A DNA stretch of 64,000 nt from Micromonospora sp. WMMA1947. Its GTDB lineage: Bacteria; Actinomycetota; Actinomycetes; Mycobacteriales; Micromonosporaceae. Every line of letters starts with the position of its first letter. Position 1 is the first letter of the stretch. This document shows, piece after piece, positions 52,017 through 61,161 of this stretch. The notes below the pieces were generated by a model. That model was not told where the DNA came from. It ran no database searches and worked only from the letters and a program-made list of their open reading frames with translations. The translations under genes and the position numbers were made by a program. The stretch lies in the NCBI RefSeq assembly GCF_027497355.1, contig NZ_CP114909.1, positions 1,674,001 through 1,738,000 on the forward strand, in the 5' to 3' direction.

Positions 52017-52053
52017 TGGTGGGGAACGCACCCGATCGGCGAAGGAGCCAGCC

Positions 52054-52935
52054 ATGGCGGACCCGGCCACCGAGGACTTCCTCGCGCACCGGAACCTGCT
52101 CTTCACCGTCGCGTACGAGATGCTCGGCTCGGCCGCCGACGCGGAGGACGTGGTGCAGGAAACCTGGCTGCGCTGGGCCGGTGTCGACCTCGGCGAGATT
52201 CGGGACCGCCGCGCCTACCTGGTGCGGATCACCACCCGCCAGGCGTTGTCCCGGCTGCGCACGCTGGGCCGGCGCAAGGAGTCGTACGTCGGCTCGTGGC
52301 TCCCCGAGCCGCTGCTCACCGCGCCCGACGTCGCGGACGACGTGACGCTGGCGGAGAGCGTGTCGATGGCGATGCTGCTGGTGCTGGAGACGCTCACGCC
52401 GACCGAGCGGGCCGTGTTCGTGCTGCGGGAGGTGTTCGACGTCGGCTACGACGAGATCGCCGAGGCGGTCGAGCGGACCCCGGTCGCGGTGCGGCAGATC
52501 GCGCACCGGGCACGGGCCCACGTCGCGGCGCGCCGCCCCCGGCGTACGGTCCCGGCGGCCGAGGCCCGCGACGCCCTGGAGGCGTTCCGGCGGGCCGTCG
52601 AGACCGGCGACCTGGACAGGCTGCTCCGCGTCCTGGCCCCGGACGCGGTGCTGGTCGGCGACGGCGGCGGGATCAAGCAGGCGCTCGCCCGCCCGGTCAC
52701 CGGCGGCGACAGGGTGGCCCGGCTGCTGGCCGGTGGCTGGGGCCGGATCGCCGCCGTGGCGTCGATGGAACCGACGCAGGTCAACGGGTACCCGGCGCTG
52801 CTGGTACGCCTCGACGGCGAGCTGGACACCGTCGTCGCGGTACGCCTCGACGACGGCCGGATCAGCGGCCTCTACGCGGTGCGCAACCCGGAGAAGCTGT
52901 CCCGCATGACCCGGGAAACCACACTGCACCGGTGA
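52054..52935 (+). CDS. ECF41-family RNA polymerase sigma factor (SigJ-like)
   Basis: 293 residues. Sigma region 2 (LFTVAYEMLGSAADAEDVVQ, WLR) and region 4 (LTPTERAVFVLREVFDVGYD, RTPVAVRQIAHRARAHV), then a SnoaL-like C-terminal domain. ECF41 hallmarks are present: linker WLPEP, DGGG(I)K in GDGGGIKQA and NPEKL near the end in place of NPDKL. The C-terminal domain serves as a built-in anti-sigma/activator, so no separate anti-sigma gene is expected. ATG 52054. Confidence 0.94.
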   Translation: MADPATEDFLAHRNLLFTVAYEMLGSAADAEDVVQETWLRWAGVDLGEIRDRRAYLVRITTRQALSRLRTLGRRKESYVGSWLPEPLLTAPDVADDVTLAESVSMAMLLVLETLTPTERAVFVLREVFDVGYDEIAEAVERTPVAVRQIAHRARAHVAARRPRRTVPAAEARDALEAFRRAVETGDLDRLLRVLAPDAVLVGDGGGIKQALARPVTGGDRVARLLAGGWGRIAAVASMEPTQVNGYPALLVRLDGELDTVVAVRLDDGRISGLYAVRNPEKLSRMTRETTLHR

Positions 52936-52985
52936 GCACGCGATCGTGCGACCATCGCCGGAGGACTGCGCTGGACCGACCGCGC

Positions 52986-53759
52986 TCAGCGGCGGACGCC
53001 CACCCCGCCGTAGCCGTGCGACACCGCGGCCTGCGGTTCCCCGTCGGGCCGCCAGTCCGCCACCCTGACCAGGCCCGGCTCGACCAGCTCGTACCCGTCG
53101 AGGAAGCGGGCCACCTCGTCGCGGGTGCGGGGCACCAGCGGGGAGCTGCTGCGGCGGTAGATCGCGGTGCCCTGCTCGGTGGGCAGCGTCGGGAGGCCGT
53201 CCAGGGTGAGGTGGGACAGCGCGAGCACGCTTCCCGGGACGGTGGCGTCGCGCAGGGTCGCCACCGCCGCGTACGGGGCGTCGGCGTCCGGCACGAAGTG
53301 CAGCACCGCGAGCAGCAGCACCGCGACCGGCTCGCTCAGGTCGATGGTGGCCCGCAGCGTCGGGTCGGCCAGCAGCTCGCCGGGCCGCCGCAGGTCGCCC
53401 CGGAGCACCACGGTACGGCCGTCGGCGGGCAGCAACCGCCGGGCGTACGCGACGGCGACCTCGTCGTGGTCGACGTAGACCACCCGGGCGTCGGGGTGGA
53501 TCGCACGGACCACCTCGTGCACGTTGCCCTGGGTGGGCAGGCCGGCGCCGATGTCGAGGAACTGACGAATCCCCTGCTCGGCCGCCCAGCGCACGACCCG
53601 GCGCAGAAACGCGCGGTTGCTCTGCGCGGCGACGCCGGTGTCCGGGAAGATCCGCAGGATCTCCTCGGCGGCGGCACGGTCGGCGGCGAAGTTGTGGCAG
53701 CCGCCCAGGTAGTAGTCGTACATCCGGGCGACATTGGGTCGGTTCTCAGCCTCCGTCAC
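52986..53759 (-). CDS. SAM-dependent methyltransferase, PF04672 (DUF574) family
   Basis: 257 residues. Signature RPNVARMYDYYLGGCHNFAA at the start, QFLDIGAGLPTQGNVHEVVR SAM motif, VVYVDHDEVAVAYARRLL and VAVLLLAVLHFVPD. Actinobacterial family of unknown substrate. GTG 53759; an upstream start is possible but would precede the conserved region with an unlikely sequence. Confidence 0.92.
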   Translation of the reverse strand: MTEAENRPNVARMYDYYLGGCHNFAADRAAAEEILRIFPDTGVAAQSNRAFLRRVVRWAAEQGIRQFLDIGAGLPTQGNVHEVVRAIHPDARVVYVDHDEVAVAYARRLLPADGRTVVLRGDLRRPGELLADPTLRATIDLSEPVAVLLLAVLHFVPDADAPYAAVATLRDATVPGSVLALSHLTLDGLPTLPTEQGTAIYRRSSSPLVPRTRDEVARFLDGYELVEPGLVRVADWRPDGEPQAAVSHGYGGVGVRR

Positions 53760-53874
53760 GCCTCGATGTCTAGCACTCTGGGCGACACACCGCTGACCCG
53801 TCGTGTCGGTGATCCGGCCGATCCCGGCCGCCACCTGGTACGACGGTGGGACACGCCGTCGCGAGGAGGTACCG

Positions 53875-54357
53875 ATGACAGGTGGACGGGAGACAGTGGA
53901 GGTCGAGCCGGCGGTGTTCCGCGCCGTCTACGACTCGCCCGCGTCACTGCCCGGGCGGCACCGGTGGACCACACCGGAGGCGGACGTGCGGCGGCTGGAG
54001 AAGCTGCTGAACATGCCGGCGCGCAGCATCGGCGCGCCGCTGTGGGTCAGCGGCGACGAGCCGGACTGCCCGAAGTGCGGGCGGCGGGTCACCTGGTACG
54101 ACATCGTCGCGTCCGCGCTGCACGGCGTGCACGACCACACGATGATCGCGCGGGTGATCCTCGGCGAGCGCAAGTACGTGAACACCGACGTGCCGGACGC
54201 GATCCCCGGTGTCCACTGTGCCGACTGCCGCACCCCGATCACCGGGCTGCGCAGCTTCAAGTGCCACAACTGGGCGTACGCGTTCGAGGCGCTGGAGGAG
54301 GTCGTCGCCCGGATGTCCGGCCTGCCGGTTCAGTCGTCGCCGCCGGCCGTCTCCTGA
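53875..54357 (+). CDS. Zinc-ribbon protein of unknown function
   Basis: 160 residues. Two CxxC knuckles, DCPKCGRR (Cys65/Cys68) and HCADCRTP (Cys115/Cys118), bracket a helical insert with HGVHDHTMIARVILGERKYV. Probably one zinc site. ATG 53875 with GAGGAGGT four bases upstream. Its last 28 bp overlap the convergent GH65 gene. I do not recognise a named family. Confidence 0.8.
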   Translation: MTGGRETVEVEPAVFRAVYDSPASLPGRHRWTTPEADVRRLEKLLNMPARSIGAPLWVSGDEPDCPKCGRRVTWYDIVASALHGVHDHTMIARVILGERKYVNTDVPDAIPGVHCADCRTPITGLRSFKCHNWAYAFEALEEVVARMSGLPVQSSPPAVS

Positions 54358-56705
54358 GCACGCCGTTCGGGACGGCGGCCGGGCGGGGACGGCGGTTCGG
54401 GACCGGGATCGGGCACCGGCGGCATCGGCCGGGTGACCGGTCCGTCGCCGGTGACCCGGAGCGGTTCGCCGTGGTGCCACAGCTCCACCGCGTCGCCCGA
54501 CCCGCCCTCCGGCAACTCGTAGCGGGCCTCGTGCTCGGTGAGCGTGACCCGGAGCCGGTGCCCGTGCCGGCGCAGGTGGAACACGAGCCGGGTGATCGGC
54601 GCGGGTAGCCGCGGCTCGAACGCGAGCTCGCCCCGGTCGTCGCGCAGCCCGCCGAAACCCTGCGCCACCACCAGCCAGGCGCCGGCCAGGGACGCCAGGT
54701 GCAGCCCGTCGGCGGTCTTGTCGCCGAGGTCGGCGAGGTCCTGGAGCGCCGTCTCGGCGAACAGGTCGTACGCCAGGTCGAGGTGCCCGACCTCGGCGGC
54801 GAGGATCGCCTGCGCGGACGCCGACAGCGACGAGTCCCGGACGGTCCGCGCCTCGTAGTAGGCGACGTTGCGCGTCTTCTCCTCGGCGGTGAACTCCCCC
54901 GGGCAGCGCAGCATGGCCAGCACCAGGTCGGCCTGCTTGACCACCTGTTTGCGGTACAGCTCCTGGTAGGGGAAGTGCAGCAGCAGCGGGTAGTCGTCCT
55001 CGCCGGTGCCGGCGAAGTCCCACTCCGGCTGCGCGGTGAAACCGGCCGACTGCTCGTGCACGCCGCGCTTGCCGTCGTACGGGACGAACATCGCGTCGGC
55101 GGCGGCCCGCCAGCCGGCCACCTCGGCGGCGTCGACGCCCAACCGGGCGGCCACCTCCGGGCAGCGCTCGGCGGCGTCGGCGGCGCCGCGCAGGTTGCGC
55201 CGGGCCATCAGGTTGGTGAAGACGTTGTCGTCGACGAGCGCGGAGTACTCGTCCGGGCCGGTGACGCCGGTCAGGTGGAACGCGCCGCCGTCGTCGAAGT
55301 GGCCGTAGCCGTGCCACAGCCGGGCGGTTTCGATCAGCACCTCGGCGCCGCACTCGGCGAGGAACGCGGTGTCGCCGGTGGCCGCGACGTACCGCAGGAT
55401 CGCGTCGGCGATGTCGGCGTTGACGTGCAGGCCCGCGCTGCCCGCCGGCCAGTAGCCGGAGCACTCCCGGCCGCTGAGCGTCCGCCACGGGTAGGTGGCG
55501 CCGGTGAGGCGCAGCTCCGCCGCGCGGTCGCGCGCCTCGGGCAGGTGGGCGTGCCGCCAGCGCAGCGCCGAGCGGGCCAGCTCCGGCGCCAGGTACGTCA
55601 GCACCGGCAGGACGTAGCCCTCGGTGTCCCAGAGCACGTGCCCGTCGTAGCCGTTGCCGGTCAGCCCCTTGGCCGGGATGGTCCGGGCACCGTCGGCGCG
55701 GCCGGACTGGAGCAGGTGGAACACCGAGAACCGGACCGCGAGCTGCAGTTCCGGGTCGCCGTCCAGCTCGACGTCGGCGGTGGCCCACGCGGCGTCGAGC
55801 GCGGCGCGCTGCTCGGCGAGCAGGGCGTCGAACCCGTCGGCCCGGGCCGTGTCCGCCTCCGCGACGACCAGGTCGGCCAGCTCACCGGCCGGGGTGCCGT
55901 CGACGTCCGCGCACTCGTACGCGGCGAACCGGGTGACCCGGATCCGCTCGCCGGGGCGTACCGGGCCGGACAGCGCCAGCCGGAACCGGTCGGCGGTCAG
56001 CTCGGTGTCGGTGGCGATCTCGTCGGGCGCCCCGACCCGGTGCGCGACGGCGACGGCGACCCGCTGGCCGCTGCGCCCGGTCCGGTGCACGAGCACGCCG
56101 TCGAGGCCGTCGTGGCGGCGGAGTTCACCGGTGAGCGGGTCGTGGATCACCGAGGCGGCCCGGGGGTCGTCGGCGCGTTCCGGCACCCGCTGGTTGGCGA
56201 GCAGGTCGGCGCCGACACGCAACCGGACCGGCTCGTCCAGCGGCTCGACCGTCCAGTCGAGCGCGGCGACCGGGCGGCGGGTCAGCGACACCAGGCGGGT
56301 GCTGCGGATCCGGACGCCCCGGCCGCCCGGCGAGACCCAATCGGTCTCCCGGCGGACCACCCCGGCGCGCAGGTCCAGCTCCTGGTGGTGCTGCCGGATC
56401 GTGCCGGTGCCCAGGTCCAGCGGCTCGTCGTCGACCCAGAGCCGGATCAGGGCCGCGTTCGGCGCGCTGATCACGGTGTCGCTGCGTTCCGGGAACGCGT
56501 ACCCGCTCTCCGGGTAGCTCAGCTCGTGCTGCTCGTGGAACCCGTTGAGGTAGCTGCCGGGCATGCCGCAGGGCTCGCCCTCGTCGAGGGTGCCCCGCCA
56601 GCCCACCCAGCCGTTCGCGAGCGCGAAGACCGACTCGGTTTCGCCCAGCCGGTCCAGGTCCGCGCTCGTGCGCCGGATCCGCCAACCGTCGTCGCCCTGC
56701 GGCAC
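54330..56705 (-). CDS. GH65 family glycoside phosphorylase/hydrolase
   Basis: 791 residues from GTG 56705 (GGAGG four bases upstream); GTG 56738 is an alternative. N-terminal beta-sandwich (SVFALANGWVGWRGTLDEGE, SYLNGFHEQHELSYPESGYA), (alpha/alpha)6 barrel with GHVLWDTEGYVLPVLTYL and catalytic Glu in GVTGPDEYSALVDDNVFTN, and KQADLVLAM phosphate-site region. Acts on alpha-glucosidic disaccharides such as maltose, trehalose or kojibiose. Pro-rich C-terminal tail. Cytosolic. Confidence 0.92.
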   Translation of the reverse strand: MPQGDDGWRIRRTSADLDRLGETESVFALANGWVGWRGTLDEGEPCGMPGSYLNGFHEQHELSYPESGYAFPERSDTVISAPNAALIRLWVDDEPLDLGTGTIRQHHQELDLRAGVVRRETDWVSPGGRGVRIRSTRLVSLTRRPVAALDWTVEPLDEPVRLRVGADLLANQRVPERADDPRAASVIHDPLTGELRRHDGLDGVLVHRTGRSGQRVAVAVAHRVGAPDEIATDTELTADRFRLALSGPVRPGERIRVTRFAAYECADVDGTPAGELADLVVAEADTARADGFDALLAEQRAALDAAWATADVELDGDPELQLAVRFSVFHLLQSGRADGARTIPAKGLTGNGYDGHVLWDTEGYVLPVLTYLAPELARSALRWRHAHLPEARDRAAELRLTGATYPWRTLSGRECSGYWPAGSAGLHVNADIADAILRYVAATGDTAFLAECGAEVLIETARLWHGYGHFDDGGAFHLTGVTGPDEYSALVDDNVFTNLMARRNLRGAADAAERCPEVAARLGVDAAEVAGWRAAADAMFVPYDGKRGVHEQSAGFTAQPEWDFAGTGEDDYPLLLHFPYQELYRKQVVKQADLVLAMLRCPGEFTAEEKTRNVAYYEARTVRDSSLSASAQAILAAEVGHLDLAYDLFAETALQDLADLGDKTADGLHLASLAGAWLVVAQGFGGLRDDRGELAFEPRLPAPITRLVFHLRRHGHRLRVTLTEHEARYELPEGGSGDAVELWHHGEPLRVTGDGPVTRPMPPVPDPGPEPPSPPGRRPERRAQETAGGDD

Positions 56706-56813
56706 GTGCCCTCCCGAGTCCGAAGCCTGGACCGCCACCGAACCAGACCCGGCTGGGAGGCGGCTGGGACTCGATACCCCTGGGATTGCCCGCCCGCACC
56801 TGCGGGTGGCCGA

Positions 56814-57590
56814 TCACACGGTGACGAGCACCAGCGTGGCGGCGGCGCCCAGCACCAGGAACGGCCCGAACGGCAGGTGCCCGGACCAGCGGACCCGCCG
56901 GGCGGCGAGCAGCACCACCCCGGCCAGTCCGGCGAGGGTCACCGCGAGCATCAGCCCGGCCACCAGCACCGGCCAGCCGTACCAGCCGAGCAGCGCGCCC
57001 GCGCCGAGCGCCAGCTTCGCGTCGCCGAGGCCGAAGCCCCGCCGCCCGAACAGCAGCGTGGTCGCGGCGAAGCCGCCGCCGAGCGCCAGACCGGCCAGGA
57101 CGGCGCGTACCAGCGGGTCGGCGCCCGGACCGGTCAGCGCGGCCACCCCGAGCAGCGCCCACGCGCCGGCGGCGGCCGGCCAGGTGAGCCGGTCGGGCAG
57201 CCGGTGCGCCATCGCGTCCACGATCGTCATCGGTACCGACCACACCAGCCACCACGCCAGCGCCAGGCGCGCGGCGGGCGCGCCGCCGGCGACCACCGGC
57301 ACCGCCACCGCGAGCAGCAGCGCCACCTCCACCACCGCGGGCGCCGCGCCGACCCGGGCCCGGCAGGCCGGGCAGCGGGCCGCGGGGCTGAGCGCCGGCA
57401 GCGGCCGGTCCAGCCCGATCGGGGCGCCGCAGCCGTCGCACGCCGTCCGGTCCGCAGACCCCGGCGGTACGGCGTAGCGCGCCACCGCCAACCGGAGCAG
57501 CGGTACGACCGCCAGGGCGGCGGCCAGCCGGGCGCCCGGACGGCGGACATCGACCACCGGTCCGGTACGCCGCACCCGTTCGGCCGTCAT
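56814..57590 (-). CDS. Prepilin peptidase (type IV/Tad leader peptidase)
   Basis: 258 residues, seven to eight hydrophobic helices. The N-terminal double CxxC (CDGCGAPIGL, CPACRARVG) and aspartates in TIVDAMAHRLPDRLTWP and FGLGDAKLALGAGALLGWYG fit the A24 aspartic prepilin peptidases. ATG 57590 with GGGGGAG upstream. Faces away from the Tad operon 560 bp to the right and probably processes its prepilins. Confidence 0.9.
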   Translation of the reverse strand: MTAERVRRTGPVVDVRRPGARLAAALAVVPLLRLAVARYAVPPGSADRTACDGCGAPIGLDRPLPALSPAARCPACRARVGAAPAVVEVALLLAVAVPVVAGGAPAARLALAWWLVWSVPMTIVDAMAHRLPDRLTWPAAAGAWALLGVAALTGPGADPLVRAVLAGLALGGGFAATTLLFGRRGFGLGDAKLALGAGALLGWYGWPVLVAGLMLAVTLAGLAGVVLLAARRVRWSGHLPFGPFLVLGAAATLVLVTV

Positions 57591-58149
57591 GCCGGCTCCC
57601 CCGTCCGGTCGCCGTGTGTTCCATCGTGGAGCACGCAGAGTGATTTCCCGTTCGCCCACGTGTGACGGGGGAGGCCCGTGGCGGCGTGTGGCGCGACGCG
57701 CGACCGGCCGGGACGAGCCACGGCGTGACCCCCGGCGGAGCGGCGGGACGGATCGGACGAGCGGCACGCTCCCCACCCATACCGACGGCCCGTCGACACC
57801 GCCGCGGGGCGTACGGGTGAGCACACGCCCGCCGGCCCGGAGCGCCGCGGAAGCCCGCTCGTCATCGTGGTGACACACACCGGCCACCACCTCCCGTCTT
57901 CACTCACCGTGTTCACGTGAATTGCCTCTGTTGCATCGGCGGACGTGAGCCTATGCTCGCCCCTTGGGTACGACGCAACCCCCGATCAATTGGCGTCGGA
58001 GGAGTCAGGGCACCGAATCCGCAGCGATCAGTACAGGTCAATACAAGTGATGGCGACGGGGGCCCGGAGTGACAGATCCGGGCGCGCTTCCGCATGCCCG
58101 GAGCGGGTCGGCGTGATCGCCCCGGGCCGGCACCGAGGAGGGATCGGCG
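57591..58149. other. 559-bp spacer between prepilin peptidase and Tad operon
   Basis: No convincing gene. A weak sigma70-like promoter TTGCAT (57931-57936), 15 bp, TATGCT (57952-57957) would give the Tad operon a ~185-nt leader. CCGTGGC (57676-57682) and GCCACGG (57717-57723) can pair. No riboswitch consensus recognised. Confidence 0.4.
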
Positions 58150-58716
58150 TTGCGCACACGGCAATCCCGCCGATGGGAAATCTTCCTGCTCAGCGTCGTG
58201 CTGGTGGTCGGCACGGCCGGCTGCGGCACCGAACCGGAGGCGGCCACCGGTCCGCTGACCGGCCGCACCGTCGCACCCGCCGGCCATTCCAGCGCCGAGG
58301 AGAACGCCGCCGGAAAAGCGGCGCTGGCCGCCTATTCCGGCTATCTCGACGCGTCCCGGGCAGCCAGTGCGCGCAGCGATCCGTCCCATCCCGCTCTGAC
58401 CCGATTTCTGGCTGACCCGCTGCTGACTCGGGTGCGAATGGCGATTCTCGACGCGAAGGAGCACGGCGCGATGCGTACCGGGAAACTGATCTCCAACCCT
58501 GAGGTCGTCTCGGTCGACCTGACCGCGAGCCCACCCACCGTCGAGATCCAGGACTGCCTGGACGCCAGCGGCTACCGGCTCGTCTACGCCAAGAACCGCA
58601 AGGCCGTGCCCGGCACCCGCGGCGGGCGCTACCTCGCCACCGCCACAGCGGTCCGCTTCCCGGACGGCCGGTGGCTGGTCAACGGCGGCGCCGCGCACCA
58701 GGACCAGCCGTGCTGA
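58150..58716 (+). CDS. Lipoprotein at the head of the Tad operon
   Basis: 188 residues from TTG 58150 (GGAGGG upstream). Lipobox signal FLLSVVLVVGTAGCGTEPEA gives lipid-modified Cys25. Mature part is mixed alpha/beta (GKAALAAYSGYLDASRAASA, then VSVDLTASPPTVEIQDCLDA), ending Cys. Similar proteins head many actinomycete Tad loci; a role in pilus anchoring is inferred. Confidence 0.82.
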   Translation: MRTRQSRRWEIFLLSVVLVVGTAGCGTEPEAATGPLTGRTVAPAGHSSAEENAAGKAALAAYSGYLDASRAASARSDPSHPALTRFLADPLLTRVRMAILDAKEHGAMRTGKLISNPEVVSVDLTASPPTVEIQDCLDASGYRLVYAKNRKAVPGTRGGRYLATATAVRFPDGRWLVNGGAAHQDQPC

Positions 58717-59663
58717 CCTGGGGAGGAAGGGGTGTCCCGGCCCATCCGACCCGGGCCGGGACGCCCCGCCGGCTGCTCCTCGCCGCCGGCCTGGCCGCGC
58801 TGCTGACGCTCACCGGCGCACCCGCCCGCGCCGCCGACCCGGGCGGCTCCTGCCCACCGGAGCAGACCGACTGCGACGTCTGGGACGACGACCCCGGCAC
58901 CCCGGGTGGTCCGGGCGGACCGGGTGGCGGCGGGGACAACGGCGGCGGGGGCGGCAACGGAGGCGCCGCGCCGAAGTGTCAGTGGAACGGCCGCGTCATC
59001 CCCTGCTACCACGAGGTGCTCGGCTGGTTCAACAACGCCGACGGCTGCTACTACAAGCTCGCCGAGCCGCAGGACGAGGCGCCCGAAGGCCAGCAGTGGT
59101 ACGTCGCCACCTGCAACGGCGGCGACCTGGGCCAGCAGGAACTCGTACTGCGCGACGCCCCGCCGCCCGGCTACGGCGCGCCGCCGGACCCGGAGGAGCT
59201 GGCCCGCCGCGCGCTGGCCTCGATCTCCCTGCTCCCGCCCCGGGCGTCGGTGGCGCCCCGGCGCAGCCAGGGCCCCGGCCTGGTCGGGCTGCCGGTCTGG
59301 ATGTGGGCCAGCCCGGGCGAGGCGTACTTCGGGCCGCTGAGCGCGTCCGCCTCGGACCGTGGGCTGACCGTGGAGATCACCGCGAAGGTGACCCGGATCG
59401 TCTGGCACATGTCCGACGACATCGACGTCACCTGCGACGGTCCGGGCACGCCGTACCGGGCCGACGGGCCGCGGGCCGGCTCCACCTCGCCCGACTGCGG
59501 TCTCGACGCGGGTTATCCGAGGGCCGACACCTACCAGGTGAGCGCCACGACGTTCTGGACCGTCGAGTGGTCCGGCGGCGGGGAGAGCGGCGTGATCGCC
59601 CAGAGCCGGTCCAGCGGCGTCATCCCGGTACAGATCAACGAGCTTCAGGTGGTGACCCGATGA
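58710..59663 (+). CDS. Secreted protein of the Tad locus
   Basis: 317 residues from GTG 58710, overlapping the lipoprotein stop. Signal peptide (RRLLLAAGLAALLTLTGAPA-RAA), Cys pair (SCPPEQTDCDVWDD), a Gly-rich linker (GGPGGPGGGGDNGGGGGNGG), then a beta-rich domain with several Cys and Trp residues (CQWNGRVIPCYHEVLGWF, WTVEWSGGGESGV). No enzyme motif. A possible pilus-associated surface component; function unknown. Confidence 0.8.
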   Translation: MLTWGGRGVPAHPTRAGTPRRLLLAAGLAALLTLTGAPARAADPGGSCPPEQTDCDVWDDDPGTPGGPGGPGGGGDNGGGGGNGGAAPKCQWNGRVIPCYHEVLGWFNNADGCYYKLAEPQDEAPEGQQWYVATCNGGDLGQQELVLRDAPPPGYGAPPDPEELARRALASISLLPPRASVAPRRSQGPGLVGLPVWMWASPGEAYFGPLSASASDRGLTVEITAKVTRIVWHMSDDIDVTCDGPGTPYRADGPRAGSTSPDCGLDAGYPRADTYQVSATTFWTVEWSGGGESGVIAQSRSSGVIPVQINELQVVTR

Positions 59664-60328
59664 GTGTCGTGGCAGCCCGCAACGGAACCCCGGTGGAGGC
59701 CCCGGTCGCGCCGCCGAAGGTGGTCCGGCAACGACGCGTCCGCCCCGGCCTGCTCGGCCTGGCGGTCCTGCTGATCGCCCTCGGCGGACTGGGCGCCGCG
59801 TTCGCTGTCACCTCGGTCCGCTCCACCGGCACGTACCTGGCGGTGGCCCGGCAGGTCGACGTGGGACAGCAGCTCACCGCCGACGACCTGGTGCCGGTAC
59901 GCGTCTCCGGCGGCCGGGAACTCCGGCCGGTGCCCGCCGACCGGATGAACGAGGTGCTGGGGTTGCGGGCGGCCGTCCGGCTCACCCCGGGCACGCTGCT
60001 CACCGCGGCGCAGCTCACCGAGGCCCCGCTGCTCGGCGCCGGTCAGCAGCAGATCGCGCTGGGGCTGGAGCCCGAGCAGGTGCCGGCCCGCAAGCTGAAC
60101 CCCGGCGACAAGGTGCTGCTGGTCAGCACACCCTCCAACGCCAACGGAGGCGGCTCGGAGGCGTCCCGTGGCGGCGGCACCCGGTTCGAGGGCACCGTGA
60201 TCGACACCGCCACGCCGCAGAACGGCGACGTGGTGGTCTACCTGGCGCTGGCCGTACGGGACGTGCCGGCCGTCGTGGCGCTCGCCGCCGACGACCGGAT
60301 CGCGCTCGTGCTCACCGAGGCGGCCTGA
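59660..60328 (+). CDS. SAF-domain protein, CpaB/RcpC-like
   Basis: 222 residues. One N-terminal membrane helix (PGLLGLAVLLIALGGLGAAF) and a SAF domain (VARQVDVGQQLTADDLVPVR, LTPGTLLTAAQL). CpaB-type pilus assembly subunit by position. ATG 59660 overlaps the previous stop (ATGA). Confidence 0.87.
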   Translation: MSVVAARNGTPVEAPVAPPKVVRQRRVRPGLLGLAVLLIALGGLGAAFAVTSVRSTGTYLAVARQVDVGQQLTADDLVPVRVSGGRELRPVPADRMNEVLGLRAAVRLTPGTLLTAAQLTEAPLLGAGQQQIALGLEPEQVPARKLNPGDKVLLVSTPSNANGGGSEASRGGGTRFEGTVIDTATPQNGDVVVYLALAVRDVPAVVALAADDRIALVLTEAA

Positions 60329-61161
60329 TGGCGATCATCGCCCTGGTCTCGGCGAAGGGCTCGCCGGGCGTCACCACCGCCGCGCTCGCCGCCGCGCTGA
60401 GCTGGCACCGGCGGCTCGTGCTGGCCGAGTGCGACCCGGCGGGCGGCTCGATCCTCGCCGGTTACCTCGGCGGCGCGCTGGACGGTCCGCGCGGCATCGG
60501 CGAACTGGCGGTGGGTGAGCTGCGCGACGGCAGCCTGGAGCACGCGTTCTGGTCGCAGCTGGTCGACCTGGACGCCCCCCGCCGCGAGCGGCTGCTGCTG
60601 CCGGGCGTGGTCGACCCGGCCCAGGCCGGCAGCGTCATCCCGCTCTGGCAGCGCTTCGCCGACTACTTCACCGGGCTGGAGCGGGGCGAACCGCCGTACG
60701 ACGTGCTCGTCGACTGTGGCCGGCTGGCGGTGGGCGGTCCACCGTGGCCGCTGCTGCGGGCCGCCGCTGTGGTGCTGCTCGTCACCCGCGCGCACCTGCC
60801 CGACCTCTCCGCCACCCGGGCCACCGCCCGCGCGATCGAACGGGACCTCACCGAGCACCGCGTACCGCCGGGCACGCTGCGGCTGCTCGTGGTCGGGGAC
60901 GGGCACGGCACCAGCGAGATCAGCAAGGCGCTCCGGCTGCCGGTGATCGCCCGCCTGCCGCTCGACCCGCGTACCGCCGAGGTGCTCGCCCACGGCGGCA
61001 CCGTACGCGCGAACCGGCCGCTGATGCGCGCGGCCGGAGCCCTGGAGGTGCCGGTCCGGGCGCTGCTGGACCGGCGGCGCGCCCGGCTGGCCTGGCCCGG
61101 GGCGACGACACCGCGCGCGGTGACCGCGCCGAGCCTGCCGGGGGTGTCCGGTGCGGTTTGA
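60328..61161 (+). CDS. CpaE-like ParA/MinD-family ATPase of the Tad locus
   Basis: 277 residues. MAIIALVSAKGSPGVTTAAL is a deviant Walker A in which the usual KGGxGKTT lysine/glycines are KGSPGVTT; DVLVDCGRL is the Walker B. The second lysine expected in ParA/MinD proteins is Val here, which may weaken or abolish ATP hydrolysis. One-base overlap (TGATG) with the SAF gene. Likely positions the pilus machine. Confidence 0.85.
   Translation: MAIIALVSAKGSPGVTTAALAAALSWHRRLVLAECDPAGGSILAGYLGGALDGPRGIGELAVGELRDGSLEHAFWSQLVDLDAPRRERLLLPGVVDPAQAGSVIPLWQRFADYFTGLERGEPPYDVLVDCGRLAVGGPPWPLLRAAAVVLLVTRAHLPDLSATRATARAIERDLTEHRVPPGTLRLLVVGDGHGTSEISKALRLPVIARLPLDPRTAEVLAHGGTVRANRPLMRAAGALEVPVRALLDRRRARLAWPGATTPRAVTAPSLPGVSGAV

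Noticed and set aside
54699..57665. 988-codon open frame on the plus strand
   Set aside because: Antisense to the GH65 and prepilin peptidase genes, which have complete catalytic motifs; composition is low-complexity.
57591..58149. Riboswitch in the long leader of the Tad operon
   Set aside because: No cyclic-di-GMP, cyclic-di-AMP or other riboswitch consensus could be recognised; only a short pairing element is visible.
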